From contig NZ_LT700192.1 of NCBI RefSeq assembly GCF_900155425.1, forward strand, positions 1-64,000: DNA of 64,000 nt, in the 5' to 3' direction. Position 1 is the first letter of the stretch. The number at the start of each line of letters is the position of its first letter. Position numbers and translations under genes: made by a program. Positions 22,285 to 31,575 of the stretch are shown here, in pieces. This DNA is from Parabacteroides massiliensis. GTDB taxonomy: Bacteria; Bacteroidota; Bacteroidia; Bacteroidales; Tannerellaceae. The notes under the pieces are model-generated. The model saw only the letters and a list, made by a program, of their open reading frames with translations. It was not told where the DNA came from and ran no database searches.

Positions 22285-23447
22285 ATCGATTCTTTTTTGA
22301 TAGAAGATGAAACAATCTTTAAAGCATATAGAAACCAAGCCTGAAATTCGATATAGGGGATTTTGTTCTTACCCCATATTAGAATCTCACTGGCAAAAGC
22401 GCCTGTCTTTTTGTTATGAAATTCTTTATACAGATAGGATAGCAACCCGTTTATCATTGTTTCGTCATAGCTATATTTGGAAAAAAAAATTAAAGCTTCG
22501 GCAATATCTCTTCCATCGACAAGTTGGAATAACCATGTGTTTCGGGGCGGATATCTTTTGTCATACCGAATCGGAATAACCAGATCGCCGTACTTTTTAA
22601 ATAAGTTCTGCCGGTAATAGCGGATTCCTTTTTCTATACTTATGGAAATATCAAATGGCAGATAATCTTTTGCCATACAAAGAGCTTGTAAAATATAGGA
22701 TTGGTGGAAACAATCGATCGATTTTATTTCGGGGGGAGAGGCATAAAACCAACTGCCGTCGTCATTTTGTTTATTCACGATATATTGGATACCTCGCTCA
22801 CCGAGTGTTTTATAGAGTTGAATATCGTATAAATGACCGACACGTAGCAGGAAGGAGCTTATTAAAGAGCTGGCGTTATAGATCTCTTTTTTCAGTGTAG
22901 GTCCGTAATAAAAATAGACTCCTTCCGAATGGTGATCGTTATAGCCCGATTCTTCTATTAAATAATCCGATATGGATAGCAAAAGTTCTTTTTTATCTTG
23001 TTTACTGAATATCCCAGCTTGCTCTTCCAAAAGGAATTGTCCGAACCATACCGTATTTAATGGGGTGGGGTCTTCTTTATCATTTTCATATAAACTGATA
23101 GATATTTTTATACCTTGCTTTAATGCAAAATGTTTTGTCTTTGTTGAACGGAGCTTCCATATTCGTTTAAGAAGCATCTGGATGATCTCTTTGTCTTTTG
23201 ATAAGTTATAGGCTTTCAATAATGCGACATTTGCTTGCGGTGTCAAAGGATAGGCATCTCCTTTTCTGTTTCCTCTGAGATTGATGGGAGAAAGACGGAA
23301 GAATGTTCTTAAAATCACATTTAAACGGTGATTATTCGTCAATAATTTTTCCGGAATGTAATTGCATTCCATATAACAGAAGCGGATGGATTGCAGCCAT
23401 TTGTCCAGCCCGTCTATCATTTGATTGAGATAGGAAGTCTTTACCAT
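22281..23447 (-). CDS. Probable alpha/alpha-toroid protein in the polysaccharide operon
   Basis: The 388-residue protein is helical throughout, with no signal peptide or membrane helix. A segment near residues 235-270 (NKQNDDGSWFYASPP, then a helix) resembles the QxxDGSW repeat of prenyltransferase/squalene-cyclase-type and related alpha/alpha toroids. Further helical pairs include FHQSYILQALCMAKDY, DIAEALIFFSKYSYDE and YIEFQAWFLYALKIV. No conserved Asp-rich cyclase motif (DXDD) is visible, so terpene cyclisation is unlikely. Related toroids act as glycoside hydrolases, polysaccharide lyases or epimerases. Position between glycosyltransferases suggests a role in glycan modification, but the function is unassigned. 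Confidence 0.6.
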   Translation of the reverse strand: MVKTSYLNQMIDGLDKWLQSIRFCYMECNYIPEKLLTNNHRLNVILRTFFRLSPINLRGNRKGDAYPLTPQANVALLKAYNLSKDKEIIQMLLKRIWKLRSTKTKHFALKQGIKISISLYENDKEDPTPLNTVWFGQFLLEEQAGIFSKQDKKELLLSISDYLIEESGYNDHHSEGVYFYYGPTLKKEIYNASSLISSFLLRVGHLYDIQLYKTLGERGIQYIVNKQNDDGSWFYASPPEIKSIDCFHQSYILQALCMAKDYLPFDISISIEKGIRYYRQNLFKKYGDLVIPIRYDKRYPPRNTWLFQLVDGRDIAEALIFFSKYSYDETMINGLLSYLYKEFHNKKTGAFASEILIWGKNKIPYIEFQAWFLYALKIVSSSIKKESI

Positions 23448-23460
23448 ATTGTTCTTAACG

Positions 23461-24522
23461 TTATTCTTTAAAGTCTAAAACAGCTTTGAGTTTGTTTTCC
23501 ATGTCAAGTGCAATCCGGGATGCCAGAAAATGCTTTTGTGCATATTGATAATTGTATAAGGATATTTGTTTTACCAGATTGACATTCGTAAGAAGAGATT
23601 CTATTGCTTCAGTAAAATCGGAAGGTTTTATGCTATCGACCATTTTCCCCATCTTCTCATTCTCGAAAAAATCGACCAAGCCTCCTACCGGGCGTGTTAT
23701 GACTGGAATTCCAAAAGCCATAGCTTCCAAAACAGAGGTTGGCATTCCTTCATGAAATGACGGGAATAAATATAAATCTCCTTTACGGAAGGCTTCTTTC
23801 AATTTCTCGCCTTGCAAAGGGCCAGTGAATATGACTTGTTGTAAATTGTTTTTTGCGCAGAAAACCTGTGCCTCTTTTAAGGCCTCTCCTTCCCCGACGA
23901 TCGTAAGTTTCAGATGTGGGTGAAGTTTCTGTAATTTCCGGTAAGCCTGTATTGCTATAAATATTCCTTTTTCAATGGTGATACGTGATAAAAAAAGAAT
24001 GTTCCGAATGTTCCCGCTACGGGAATGGATGTCAAAATTATCAACGAGCCTGTCATCAACTTTGGTTGTCATTATGTAAATAGGAACTTTTACTCCCCAC
24101 ATTTCTAATGTCTTTTTAAAGCTCCTTGCCAAAACGAATATGCATACATTCCGATTCAATGTTTTTGCTAATCTCTTTTTGTCGATGTTTGTAACTGTAT
24201 TTTCGTTGAAACCGTGGAAAAACAAGGCCGTGTTTCTGCGGAATAACCTACTTAGTGTTAGGAATATGGTATCTCTTTTTAGTGCAGACACTCCCAGAGA
24301 TGGGTTTAATATGACGATATCCGGAGAGAAGAATATTAAATTCAGAGTAAACTTGAGAATATCAAAAGGTAACCAATATATTCCTTTTATGTTATGCCTT
24401 TTTCCTATTATATTGTATTTGACATTTTCCGTCCAATAGCTTTTCAATCCGGAGTAATGATTGGCAACGCCACCGATCAAAGATAGTGAAGGCACTGTGA
24501 ATAATACTTTTAGTTGTCTCAT
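23461..24522 (-). CDS. GT4-type glycosyltransferase
   Basis: The 353-residue protein has a two-domain GT-B layout. The N-terminal part (VLFTVPSLSLIGGVANHYSGL) has the Gly-rich acceptor loop. The C-terminal part begins around residue 185 (NILFLSRITIEKGIFIAIQAY), continues with KLTIVGEGEALKEA and holds the donor motif FPSFHEGMPTSVLEAMAFGIPVI, with its EX7E pair. Donor and linkage are unknown. It lies 13 bp upstream of the toroid gene and 31 bp downstream of another GT4 gene. The small gaps support one operon. Confidence 0.9.
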   Translation of the reverse strand: MRQLKVLFTVPSLSLIGGVANHYSGLKSYWTENVKYNIIGKRHNIKGIYWLPFDILKFTLNLIFFSPDIVILNPSLGVSALKRDTIFLTLSRLFRRNTALFFHGFNENTVTNIDKKRLAKTLNRNVCIFVLARSFKKTLEMWGVKVPIYIMTTKVDDRLVDNFDIHSRSGNIRNILFLSRITIEKGIFIAIQAYRKLQKLHPHLKLTIVGEGEALKEAQVFCAKNNLQQVIFTGPLQGEKLKEAFRKGDLYLFPSFHEGMPTSVLEAMAFGIPVITRPVGGLVDFFENEKMGKMVDSIKPSDFTEAIESLLTNVNLVKQISLYNYQYAQKHFLASRIALDMENKLKAVLDFKE

Positions 24523-24553
24523 CTTTTTATGTTTTGGAATATGGATATTTACT

Positions 24554-25651
24554 TCATGAGCGATAAAGTTGTAGATATTTGTCGGTGCATTGTCCCATCG
24601 AATAATTATTTTTGAAATGCGTTTTCAATACCTTCTTGCTTATATATCCCGGACAATTCATGAATGCTTTTATTGCTGTAAGATATGAATCGACCGACAA
24701 ATCTTTCGAGAGATAACCTTCTACCTTATCTTCGATCACATCGGTTATTCCTCCTACTGCCGTACAGATGGGAACACATCCGCATGACAAGGCTTCCAGC
24801 AAACTGATGGGCAATCCTTCGTAGTGTGATGTCAGGCAGAAAGCATCGGAGCAGAGCAGATAATCACTGACATTTGCTTTGAGCCCTAAAAAATGAATAT
24901 TCCGACATGCTTTTTGTTGCAATTCTAATCCTTTCGGTGTGTCGAAGCCATTCCCGATAATAAGAAGTGTAAACCGGTTCTGTCCGGCAGCCAGTTTATT
25001 AAAAGCATCGACCAGCAGTTCTTGGTTCTTTTGCGGATGGAACCTGGCGACATGGATGAATAGCGGTTCGGCCGCATTTGTTTTATAGCTTGCTACCTCT
25101 TTTAGGGTTTCAGGGAACAGAGAGGTAGGATGTATTTCGGGACAACCATTGTTTATGTTCGGAACTCCCTGTAATTTGTAAAGCTTTTCAAATGAAAACT
25201 GACATTCCCTGGAAATCGTAACAGGCCTGATTAGCCGGTTGGCGTAAAAGAATTTGTTGATGTAAAACTGATACTTGCTTTCATACGTCTTTTCGGCAAG
25301 GTTATGCAGAGTATGGAATATCTTTGTTTTCCGATTGGTCATAGCCAATCGGTAGAAATAGGGGATTACATTCAAGTGGCAATGGATGATGTCCGGTCTT
25401 GTGTCTTTTACGAGATTCTCTATCCGGTTTATCTTTTCCAATGAAAAACCGGGCGAAATCTTCAGATTGACATAGCGGACTTTCTTATTCAGAAATTGCC
25501 GGTTGAATGACATCTTCGGGTCGGTTTCGTCATCCCGGAAAGTTCCTAATGTGACCCTATGTCCTTTTTCGGCCAACTCGTTGGACAGGTTGACGACAAA
25601 GCGTTCGGCTCCGCCTTGTGAGAGACTATATATAACTTGCAATATATTCAT
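24554..25651 (-). CDS. GT4-type glycosyltransferase
   Basis: The 365-residue protein starts MNILQVIYSLSQGGAERFVVNLS, the typical GT4 N-terminus with GGAERF. HCHLNVIPYFYRLAM forms the acceptor side. In the C-terminal domain, FIHVARFHPQKNQELLVDAF and LTSHYEGLPISLLEALSCGCVPIC give the nucleotide-binding site with EX7E. Its start overlaps the end of the Wzy-like gene by 26 bp. It is one of three GT4 enzymes plus one GT2 and one GT26 in the operon, so the repeat unit may have about five or six sugars, counting the WecA-added GlcNAc. Confidence 0.92.
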   Translation of the reverse strand: MNILQVIYSLSQGGAERFVVNLSNELAEKGHRVTLGTFRDDETDPKMSFNRQFLNKKVRYVNLKISPGFSLEKINRIENLVKDTRPDIIHCHLNVIPYFYRLAMTNRKTKIFHTLHNLAEKTYESKYQFYINKFFYANRLIRPVTISRECQFSFEKLYKLQGVPNINNGCPEIHPTSLFPETLKEVASYKTNAAEPLFIHVARFHPQKNQELLVDAFNKLAAGQNRFTLLIIGNGFDTPKGLELQQKACRNIHFLGLKANVSDYLLCSDAFCLTSHYEGLPISLLEALSCGCVPICTAVGGITDVIEDKVEGYLSKDLSVDSYLTAIKAFMNCPGYISKKVLKTHFKNNYSMGQCTDKYLQLYRS

Positions 25652-26903
25652 TTTTATTTTTTATCGGATGAGGTATTGTTTTATGTTCGTATGAATGAAA
25701 GAATGGTAAAGTCGCAATTATGAAAAAGAGAGGGAACTCGATTTCGTATGATAAAGAGATCAAGAGCAAAACGAAAAAAAGCAGGTATTTGCCACCTTTG
25801 ACCTGGTAAAACGACCGGACAAATATTGAGAACCTGTAAAAACCATATATCCATATGATAGCCATCGATATGCCATAATAAACCAGCAGCATGGCGAATC
25901 CGCTTACCAGCATTACTTCTCCGCCATACAGGTCGGATAATGAGGAAACTTTTGTCCCTCCACCCCAAAACGGGTGATGCTGAAAGTCTATGAATGCCAA
26001 ACGGAGCGAGATCAATCTTCCGGGGGTCTGTAGGGAATCGCTCTCTTTGGCCAACTGGAATACTTGTTCGTAGTTGATCATCTGTTCAAAATCATTTGTG
26101 ATTTTCAGAATGAAAAAATCAGAATACAAAAAAGGTAGAAGGATCAGGGTGAGTAGGGGAAGAAACAGAAAGGAGTACTTTTTTGACCGGTTGTATCCCG
26201 CCACCATCAGAATGAATAGATAGATAATGAAACCTGTTGTTGAGAAAGTTGTCAGCAATACGCATGTGAGCAGGAAAAAACGTCTCTCGAATTTCAGATT
26301 GTTTCTCATGATGTTCAGGGCCAATGCCAAGCAGAGAATACAAGCATGTAATCCTGGTTCGAAAAATAATCCGCAGTTCCGGGTAAACGATCCGTCGAGC
26401 GGGGAATTGATCGAGTAGACAAGTATGTTGTAAGCAAACCGATATTCGGATGAGGCAAGGGCATCCGGGTATTGTGTGCCGATCAGTTTGGCGATATAGA
26501 ACAGACTTGCTGGATTGACAAGTTGCCATAAAAAGAAAAACACGCTTATGTAGGCGAACATGGTTATGGCTGTCTCGAGGTAAAACAAAAGTTTGTCCGA
26601 AACAATCCGTATGGTGGCATATGCTGCATACGAATAAGTGAAATAGCAGATGAATTTGTAATACTCTAACTGGTGATGCAGGAAAGAGAGCAGTCCGAAA
26701 TAAACCGATAATAAGCCGATGAAAAGCGCAAATTTACTGCTGATAAGAATTTTCCTTTCCTGGATGAACTGAAATGAAAGAGTACATGCAAATAGAAGGA
26801 TGCACCCCGGGATACCTGATAAATATATATTGGCACTTGTCGAAAACAACAAGATGATACAGATGAATATATAATCTATATTATTCTTCGAAATTGTCAG
26901 CAT
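25626..26903 (-). CDS. wzy: O-antigen polymerase-like membrane protein (Wzy candidate)
   Basis: The 425-residue protein has about ten to twelve hydrophobic segments spread over its length and a large loop near residues 265-330 (NDFEQMINYEQVFQLAKESDSLQTPGRLISLRLAF) that contains HHPFWGGGTKV. A loop with 'GR...a...i..hP..G.G' is the hallmark of Wzy/WaaL-type polymerases and ligases. Primary sequence is poorly conserved in this class, so the call rests on topology, the loop motif and its place next to wzx, wza and wzz. It should polymerise lipid-linked repeats on the periplasmic side. The gene is 1 bp from the GT2 gene. Confidence 0.82.
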   Translation of the reverse strand: MLTISKNNIDYIFICIILLFSTSANIYLSGIPGCILLFACTLSFQFIQERKILISSKFALFIGLLSVYFGLLSFLHHQLEYYKFICYFTYSYAAYATIRIVSDKLLFYLETAITMFAYISVFFFLWQLVNPASLFYIAKLIGTQYPDALASSEYRFAYNILVYSINSPLDGSFTRNCGLFFEPGLHACILCLALALNIMRNNLKFERRFFLLTCVLLTTFSTTGFIIYLFILMVAGYNRSKKYSFLFLPLLTLILLPFLYSDFFILKITNDFEQMINYEQVFQLAKESDSLQTPGRLISLRLAFIDFQHHPFWGGGTKVSSLSDLYGGEVMLVSGFAMLLVYYGISMAIIWIYGFYRFSIFVRSFYQVKGGKYLLFFVLLLISLSYEIEFPLFFIIATLPFFHSYEHKTIPHPIKNKNEYIASYI

Positions 26904-26904
26904 T

Positions 26905-27789
26905 TCAGATTGCGAATGTGTTACCTGTTTTCTTCTTGAGACAGTCTATCGTTCCTTTGCGGACAGCTTTTCTCATTTTCTGCCGGAGCGGTTTTTCCAA
27001 ATGAGAATACCTGTATGTATAAGATTTTAAAAGACCAAGGGCGAACCGGACTTTAGTCCAAAATGTGAATCCCTTGTCCCCGGACAGTCTCCGGCAATAT
27101 TCGTTTCGGAGATGGAAATTCCGGATCACATAGTAAGTGTACATCGGGTTGTTTTTCGTTTCGTAAGAAAGAGCCTGCCGTTTCAGTTTGGCATCCCGCA
27201 CAAGCGTGACATCCGTATGCAGGCTGGCGAGATATCCGTATATCCGGTCATCGCTGGTGATGAAAAATCGTTTGTCCGGAAAACCGATCTTGTCGATGAT
27301 GGAACGATGGATGAGCATTCCTTCGAAACAACCGACGTTGACGGAAAAAATCTCTTTCCCGAAGTTCTCAGGAGAGATTTTTGTCTCTTTATCCTTCCGT
27401 ATGTCATACTGATATCCCCACGGAACATAAACGTCATCGGAATAATACCGTGCCGGATGGAGGCAAAGCGAGCGGTTGCTATATTTCAGTAATGTTTCCA
27501 GACAATCAGGAGCCGGAAAAACATCGTCGTCCATCATCCAAATCCAATCGGCTCCCTCCATATATGCATGTTGGACCCCGGTAGAAAAACCACCGGCTCC
27601 ACCGATATTTTGTTGGTGGATCACCTGTAAATCCGGTTGGGCGGATAACCATTCGGCCGTGCCATCAGTCGAACCGTTGTTCACGATAAACAATTTGTCG
27701 ATAGGGTGAGACTGGTGCTGCAAGCAGGCAATCGTTTTTTTAAGCAGATCGAGCCTGTTGTAAGTCACGATGAATGCATATATGATCAT
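26905..27789 (-). CDS. GT2 glycosyltransferase, candidate galactofuranosyltransferase
   Basis: The start at MIIYAFIVTYNRLDLLKKTI (27789) gives 294 residues; the longer frame would run into glf. GT-A features are VNNGSTDGTAEWL, the loop NIGGAGGFSTGVQHAY, and the DXD motif in WIWMMDDDVFPAP near residue 98. The combination NxGGAGGF...MDDDV is characteristic of rhamnosyl- and galactofuranosyltransferases of the WbbL/GlfT group. Because UDP-galactopyranose mutase is encoded 1 bp upstream, transfer of galactofuranose is the best inference; rhamnose is the alternative. It has a short basic C-terminus and no membrane helix. Confidence 0.88.
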   Translation of the reverse strand: MIIYAFIVTYNRLDLLKKTIACLQHQSHPIDKLFIVNNGSTDGTAEWLSAQPDLQVIHQQNIGGAGGFSTGVQHAYMEGADWIWMMDDDVFPAPDCLETLLKYSNRSLCLHPARYYSDDVYVPWGYQYDIRKDKETKISPENFGKEIFSVNVGCFEGMLIHRSIIDKIGFPDKRFFITSDDRIYGYLASLHTDVTLVRDAKLKRQALSYETKNNPMYTYYVIRNFHLRNEYCRRLSGDKGFTFWTKVRFALGLLKSYTYRYSHLEKPLRQKMRKAVRKGTIDCLKKKTGNTFAI

Positions 27790-27790
27790 A

Positions 27791-28879
27791 TCAAAACTTT
27801 TTGAGAACTTCTTCGACAATCTGGTGCATATCGTAGTACTTGTATTCGGCGAGGCGTCCACCGAATATAATATTCTTCTCTTTGTCGGCCAGCTCCTTGT
27901 ACCGCTTGTAAACATCATTGTTTTTCTGATCGTTTATGGGATAATAAGGTTCATCGTTGTCTTTCCATTCGGTGGAGTATTCGCGCGTGATAACAGTTTT
28001 ATTTTGTGTACCGAATTCAAAATGCTTGTGTTCGATAATGCGGGTGAAAGGTACTTCTGCTTCTGTATAATTGACAACTGCATTCCCTTGGTAGTTAGGA
28101 TAATCCAGTGTCTCTTGCTCGAATCGGAGGCTCCTGTATGCCAACTTCCCGAATCGATAACGATAAAATTCGTCTATTTTGCCGGTATAGACTAACGTTT
28201 CGGCAAGCGATTCGAAGTAGGAGCGGTCTGAGAAAAAATCGGTCCCTGTCCGGACTTCTGTCCCTTCGAGCAAACCATCTATCAGTTTGTTATAGCCGCC
28301 GACAGGTATACCTTGATATCGATCGTTGAAATAATTATTATCAAATGTGAAACGTACAGGTAACCTTTTGATGATAAATGCCGGAACTTCCGTCGCTTTC
28401 CTGCCCCACTGTTTTTCCGTATATCCTTTGATTAATATTTCATAGATATCTTTTCCGACCAGTGAGATCGCTTGCTCTTCCAGGTTCTGAGGATCGGTGA
28501 TGCCGGATGCCTTTCGTTGTTCTTCAATCTTTTTCATTGCCTCTTCCGGAGTTTTTGTACCCCATAAGGTGTAGAATGTATTCATGTTGAAGGGCAGATT
28601 AAATAATTTCCCTTTGTAGTTGGCAATCGGTGAGTTCGTATACCGGTTGAATTCGACAATGGAGTTGACGAAATCCCATACTTCCTTGTTGGAGGTATGG
28701 AAAATATGAGCTCCATATTTATGGACATTGATCCCTTCTATATTTTCGCAATACAAATTCCCACCGAGGTGCGGACGTTTGTCTATGACGATTGTTTTCT
28801 TTCCGGCCTGTCTTGCTTTGTAGGCGAATACGGAGCCGTATAGTCCGCTCCCGACAATCAGATAATCATACTTTTTCAT
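27791..28879 (-). CDS. glf: UDP-galactopyranose mutase
   Basis: Starting at MKKYDYLIVGSGLYGSVFAYKA gives 362 residues, the family length; the start overlaps the stop of wzx by 4 bp. The FAD-binding GSGLYGSV is followed by VIDKRPHLGGNLYC, HKYGAHIFHTSNKEVWDFV, YTEKQWGR and the C-terminal IIFGGRLAEYKYYDMHQIV. The flavoenzyme converts UDP-Galp to UDP-Galf in the cytosol through an FAD-galactose adduct. It implies that the glycan made by this operon contains galactofuranose. Confidence 0.97.
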   Translation of the reverse strand: MKKYDYLIVGSGLYGSVFAYKARQAGKKTIVIDKRPHLGGNLYCENIEGINVHKYGAHIFHTSNKEVWDFVNSIVEFNRYTNSPIANYKGKLFNLPFNMNTFYTLWGTKTPEEAMKKIEEQRKASGITDPQNLEEQAISLVGKDIYEILIKGYTEKQWGRKATEVPAFIIKRLPVRFTFDNNYFNDRYQGIPVGGYNKLIDGLLEGTEVRTGTDFFSDRSYFESLAETLVYTGKIDEFYRYRFGKLAYRSLRFEQETLDYPNYQGNAVVNYTEAEVPFTRIIEHKHFEFGTQNKTVITREYSTEWKDNDEPYYPINDQKNNDVYKRYKELADKEKNIIFGGRLAEYKYYDMHQIVEEVLKKF

Positions 28880-30354
28880 ATATGTGATTTTAATTTTGAT
28901 ACGAGGATATTTTTGATCTGTAAGGCGAATGCATCTTTTCGCCCATAGAGATACAGACAATAAAAGACGACCGACACCGGTATCCCGATAAGCAGCTTCA
29001 GATAGTCGTCAAGTCTTAAATGATTGATAAGAAAGAGAAAAGCCGTTATCAGGAGGGTACCCAGGAAATATTGTAGGTTTTGCCTGCTTATGAACCGGAT
29101 AGGGAGAAATTTCTTCCCGATCAGAATTATTACGACGAGAACGGACAATTCGGCAATCGAAGTGGAGATGGCCGCACCATACTGAAAGTACCGGGGAATC
29201 AGCAGATAATTCAGGGTGAAATTGATGACTGCACCTGTACCTGTTGCTATAATGACCAGCTTTTCCTTCCCTTGTGGATAGAGGATTTGCATACCCAAGA
29301 TGCCCGATAGGCCGATGAAGAAAATGGTTGGGGCGATCAGTTGCAAAGTGAGTATGGAAGGGGTGAAATCTGGTCCGCAAAACAACTTGATGATTGGCTT
29401 CGACATGAAGATAATCCCTGTTGCCATCGGCAGGCATAAACAAAGAATAAGACTTATCGCCTTGTCTGCCAAAGTTCTGAAATCTTTTAGCTGCCTGTTG
29501 CTGATCATGTTGGAGAACCTGGGAAGAAGAACCATCCCTAATGATGAAACTAATCCTATGACCGCTTTCGTTACCCGTGTGGCTGCCGTATAGAACCCGA
29601 CAGCCTGTTCGTTTTTGAGAAAACCCAGCATGATGGAATCGAGATTGACATAAATGCTGATCATCAGGTTCAGGACGAATATCCGTAAAGCCGGCTTCAA
29701 ATGTTTCCACAGGTTTAACTCTTTCCAGGAAATGAACAGAAGGTATTTTCGTAAACGGAAGAAGTTGAATATATTTCCCCCTACATTTGCGATCACCAGA
29801 ATAGCGGCGTAATAGAATAAGTCGTCCTTGTCTTTGACAAAAACGAAGAGAGCGACGAGAGACACGATGCGAACAATCAAACTCCGGATCGTAATATATT
29901 TAAAATCTTCTATTGCCTGATAGAACCAGGCAACTCCGATTGCATTGAAGAACAAAGTCGAACTGAGCAACAGGAATAAAGGCACATCTACCTCGATTTT
30001 CGCAACCGTGAAAGCGAGTAACAAGACGACGGCATAACCCGCTAACGTCAACAGGGCATGAAGCAGCAGGATTTCGGTTGTCGTCTTACTCCGTAGCACC
30101 GCATCATCCCGTACTCTTGCAATTTCCCGGACGGCATACAAAGGAATTCCTAATGCCGTACATAGGGCGATATAATCGATGATCGACAGAAAGAATTGCA
30201 CTCGTCCGATGCCTTCTGCAAATAAGATCCGGGAAGCATAAGGAAACGTGACCAGGGGGAAAAGGAGCGCTGTTATCGTATTTGACAGGTTCAATACAAA
30301 ATTTCTTTTGATTGAACCTGAGGTGATGGATTTGGACTTGTTCGCTATTTTCAT
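28876..30354 (-). CDS. wzx: Oligosaccharide flippase (Wzx/PST family)
   Basis: The 492-residue membrane protein has about 12-14 predicted transmembrane helices. Its N-terminal part (RNFVLNLSNTITALLFPLVTFPYASRILFAEGIGRVQFFLSI) is typical of polysaccharide-transport (PST) flippases of the MATE/MOP superfamily. Charged residues in helices and the TPSILTLQLIAPTIFFIGLSGILGMQIL segment also fit. It should flip the undecaprenyl-PP-linked repeat unit to the periplasmic face. It sits 2 bp after wecC and overlaps glf by 4 bp. Confidence 0.93.
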   Translation of the reverse strand: MKIANKSKSITSGSIKRNFVLNLSNTITALLFPLVTFPYASRILFAEGIGRVQFFLSIIDYIALCTALGIPLYAVREIARVRDDAVLRSKTTTEILLLHALLTLAGYAVVLLLAFTVAKIEVDVPLFLLLSSTLFFNAIGVAWFYQAIEDFKYITIRSLIVRIVSLVALFVFVKDKDDLFYYAAILVIANVGGNIFNFFRLRKYLLFISWKELNLWKHLKPALRIFVLNLMISIYVNLDSIMLGFLKNEQAVGFYTAATRVTKAVIGLVSSLGMVLLPRFSNMISNRQLKDFRTLADKAISLILCLCLPMATGIIFMSKPIIKLFCGPDFTPSILTLQLIAPTIFFIGLSGILGMQILYPQGKEKLVIIATGTGAVINFTLNYLLIPRYFQYGAAISTSIAELSVLVVIILIGKKFLPIRFISRQNLQYFLGTLLITAFLFLINHLRLDDYLKLLIGIPVSVVFYCLYLYGRKDAFALQIKNILVSKLKSHI

Positions 30355-30356
30355 CC

Positions 30357-31562
30357 CTATCTCTTAAACACTCCGCAAAAGTCCAGGATCACTTTTTCTT
30401 CATCGTATGGTAATTTTTTGAATTCTTTGTGGGAAACGAGGAAGGCGACGATATCGGCGCGGTCGTAAGCCTCTTTATAACCGGTCAGCTTGAATACAGT
30501 ATGTTCATGAACATTGGGTTCGACAACCAGGATGTCTGTGTCGGCTGAACGTTGGAGGACTTTCGATGTGATGTACTTGGCTGGCGATTCGCGCAGGTCA
30601 TCGATATTAGGCTTGAAAGCGAGGCCCATCAGAGCGACAACCGGTTTGCGGTGATGTTCGAGGAAGAAATGCAAGATGGCATTTTCGATCTTTTCGGCAC
30701 ACCAGAACGCTTTGTAGTTGTTGATTTCGCGTGCTTTCGAGATAAGTTGCGATTCATAGGGAAATTCGGAGGTCAGGAAATAGGGATCGACAGCGATACA
30801 ATGCCCGCCCACGCCTGAACCCGGTTGCAGGATGTTGACACGCGGATGTTTGTTGGCAAGTTCGATCAGCTCCCATACGTTGATACCAGCCTTGTCGCAG
30901 ATCAGCGACAGTTCGTTGGCGAAAGCAATTTGGACGTCACGTGACGAATTTTCCGTCAGTTTGCACATCTCCGCAGTCCGGGCATTTGTCCTGTGGAGTG
31001 TCCCTTTGACAAAACGGCTGTAGAATTGTATCGCCTTTTCGGTCGATTTGGGGTTGATTCCACCGATCACCCGGTCGTTTTGCATCAGCTCGTAGATGAC
31101 GTTACCCGGCAAAACGCGCTCCGGGCAGTAAGCGATGTATATTTTCCCTTCCAGTTCCGGACGCAATGCGTAAAGCAGGTTTGCCATCTTTTCGGTGGTC
31201 CCGATTGGCGAGGTCGATTCGATAACGAAAAGATCTCCTTTCTTGAGGAAAGGTATGACCATGCGTGTCGCTGTTTCAACATATGAAATATCCGGTTCGT
31301 GATTACCTTTGAACGGAGTCGGAACGACAATCAGGTACACATCGCTCTCTTCCGGTACATTTGAAGCCTTCAGTTTGCCGGATTCCACGGCTTCCGCGCA
31401 CAACTCTTGCAACCCCGGTTCCACAATATGGATAATCCCCCGGTTTGTCATTTCCACTACTTTAGGATCCACATCGACCCCGATAACTTGAATACCGCTT
31501 CCGGCAGCGATAGTTGCGGTAGGCAGGCCGATATAGCCCAGTCCCATAAAACATGCTTTCAT
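30357..31562 (-). CDS. wecC: UDP-N-acetyl-D-mannosaminuronate dehydrogenase
   Basis: The 401-residue enzyme belongs to the UDP-glucose/GDP-mannose dehydrogenase family. The NAD fold opens with ACFMGLGYIGLPTATIAA. IVVPTPFKGNHEPDISYVE and FVIESTSPIGTTEKM are typical of the WecC branch. The catalytic Cys lies in PGSGVGGHCIAVDPYF near residue 260, and MGLAFKPNIDDLRESPA marks the C-terminal UDP-binding domain. It oxidises UDP-ManNAc twice to UDP-ManNAcA. Together with wecB and wecG in the same operon this supports a ManNAcA-containing glycan. A UDP-GlcNAc or UDP-glucose substrate cannot be excluded by sequence alone. Confidence 0.93.
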   Translation of the reverse strand: MKACFMGLGYIGLPTATIAAGSGIQVIGVDVDPKVVEMTNRGIIHIVEPGLQELCAEAVESGKLKASNVPEESDVYLIVVPTPFKGNHEPDISYVETATRMVIPFLKKGDLFVIESTSPIGTTEKMANLLYALRPELEGKIYIAYCPERVLPGNVIYELMQNDRVIGGINPKSTEKAIQFYSRFVKGTLHRTNARTAEMCKLTENSSRDVQIAFANELSLICDKAGINVWELIELANKHPRVNILQPGSGVGGHCIAVDPYFLTSEFPYESQLISKAREINNYKAFWCAEKIENAILHFFLEHHRKPVVALMGLAFKPNIDDLRESPAKYITSKVLQRSADTDILVVEPNVHEHTVFKLTGYKEAYDRADIVAFLVSHKEFKKLPYDEEKVILDFCGVFKR

Positions 31563-31575
31563 TATTTGTCTTTTT

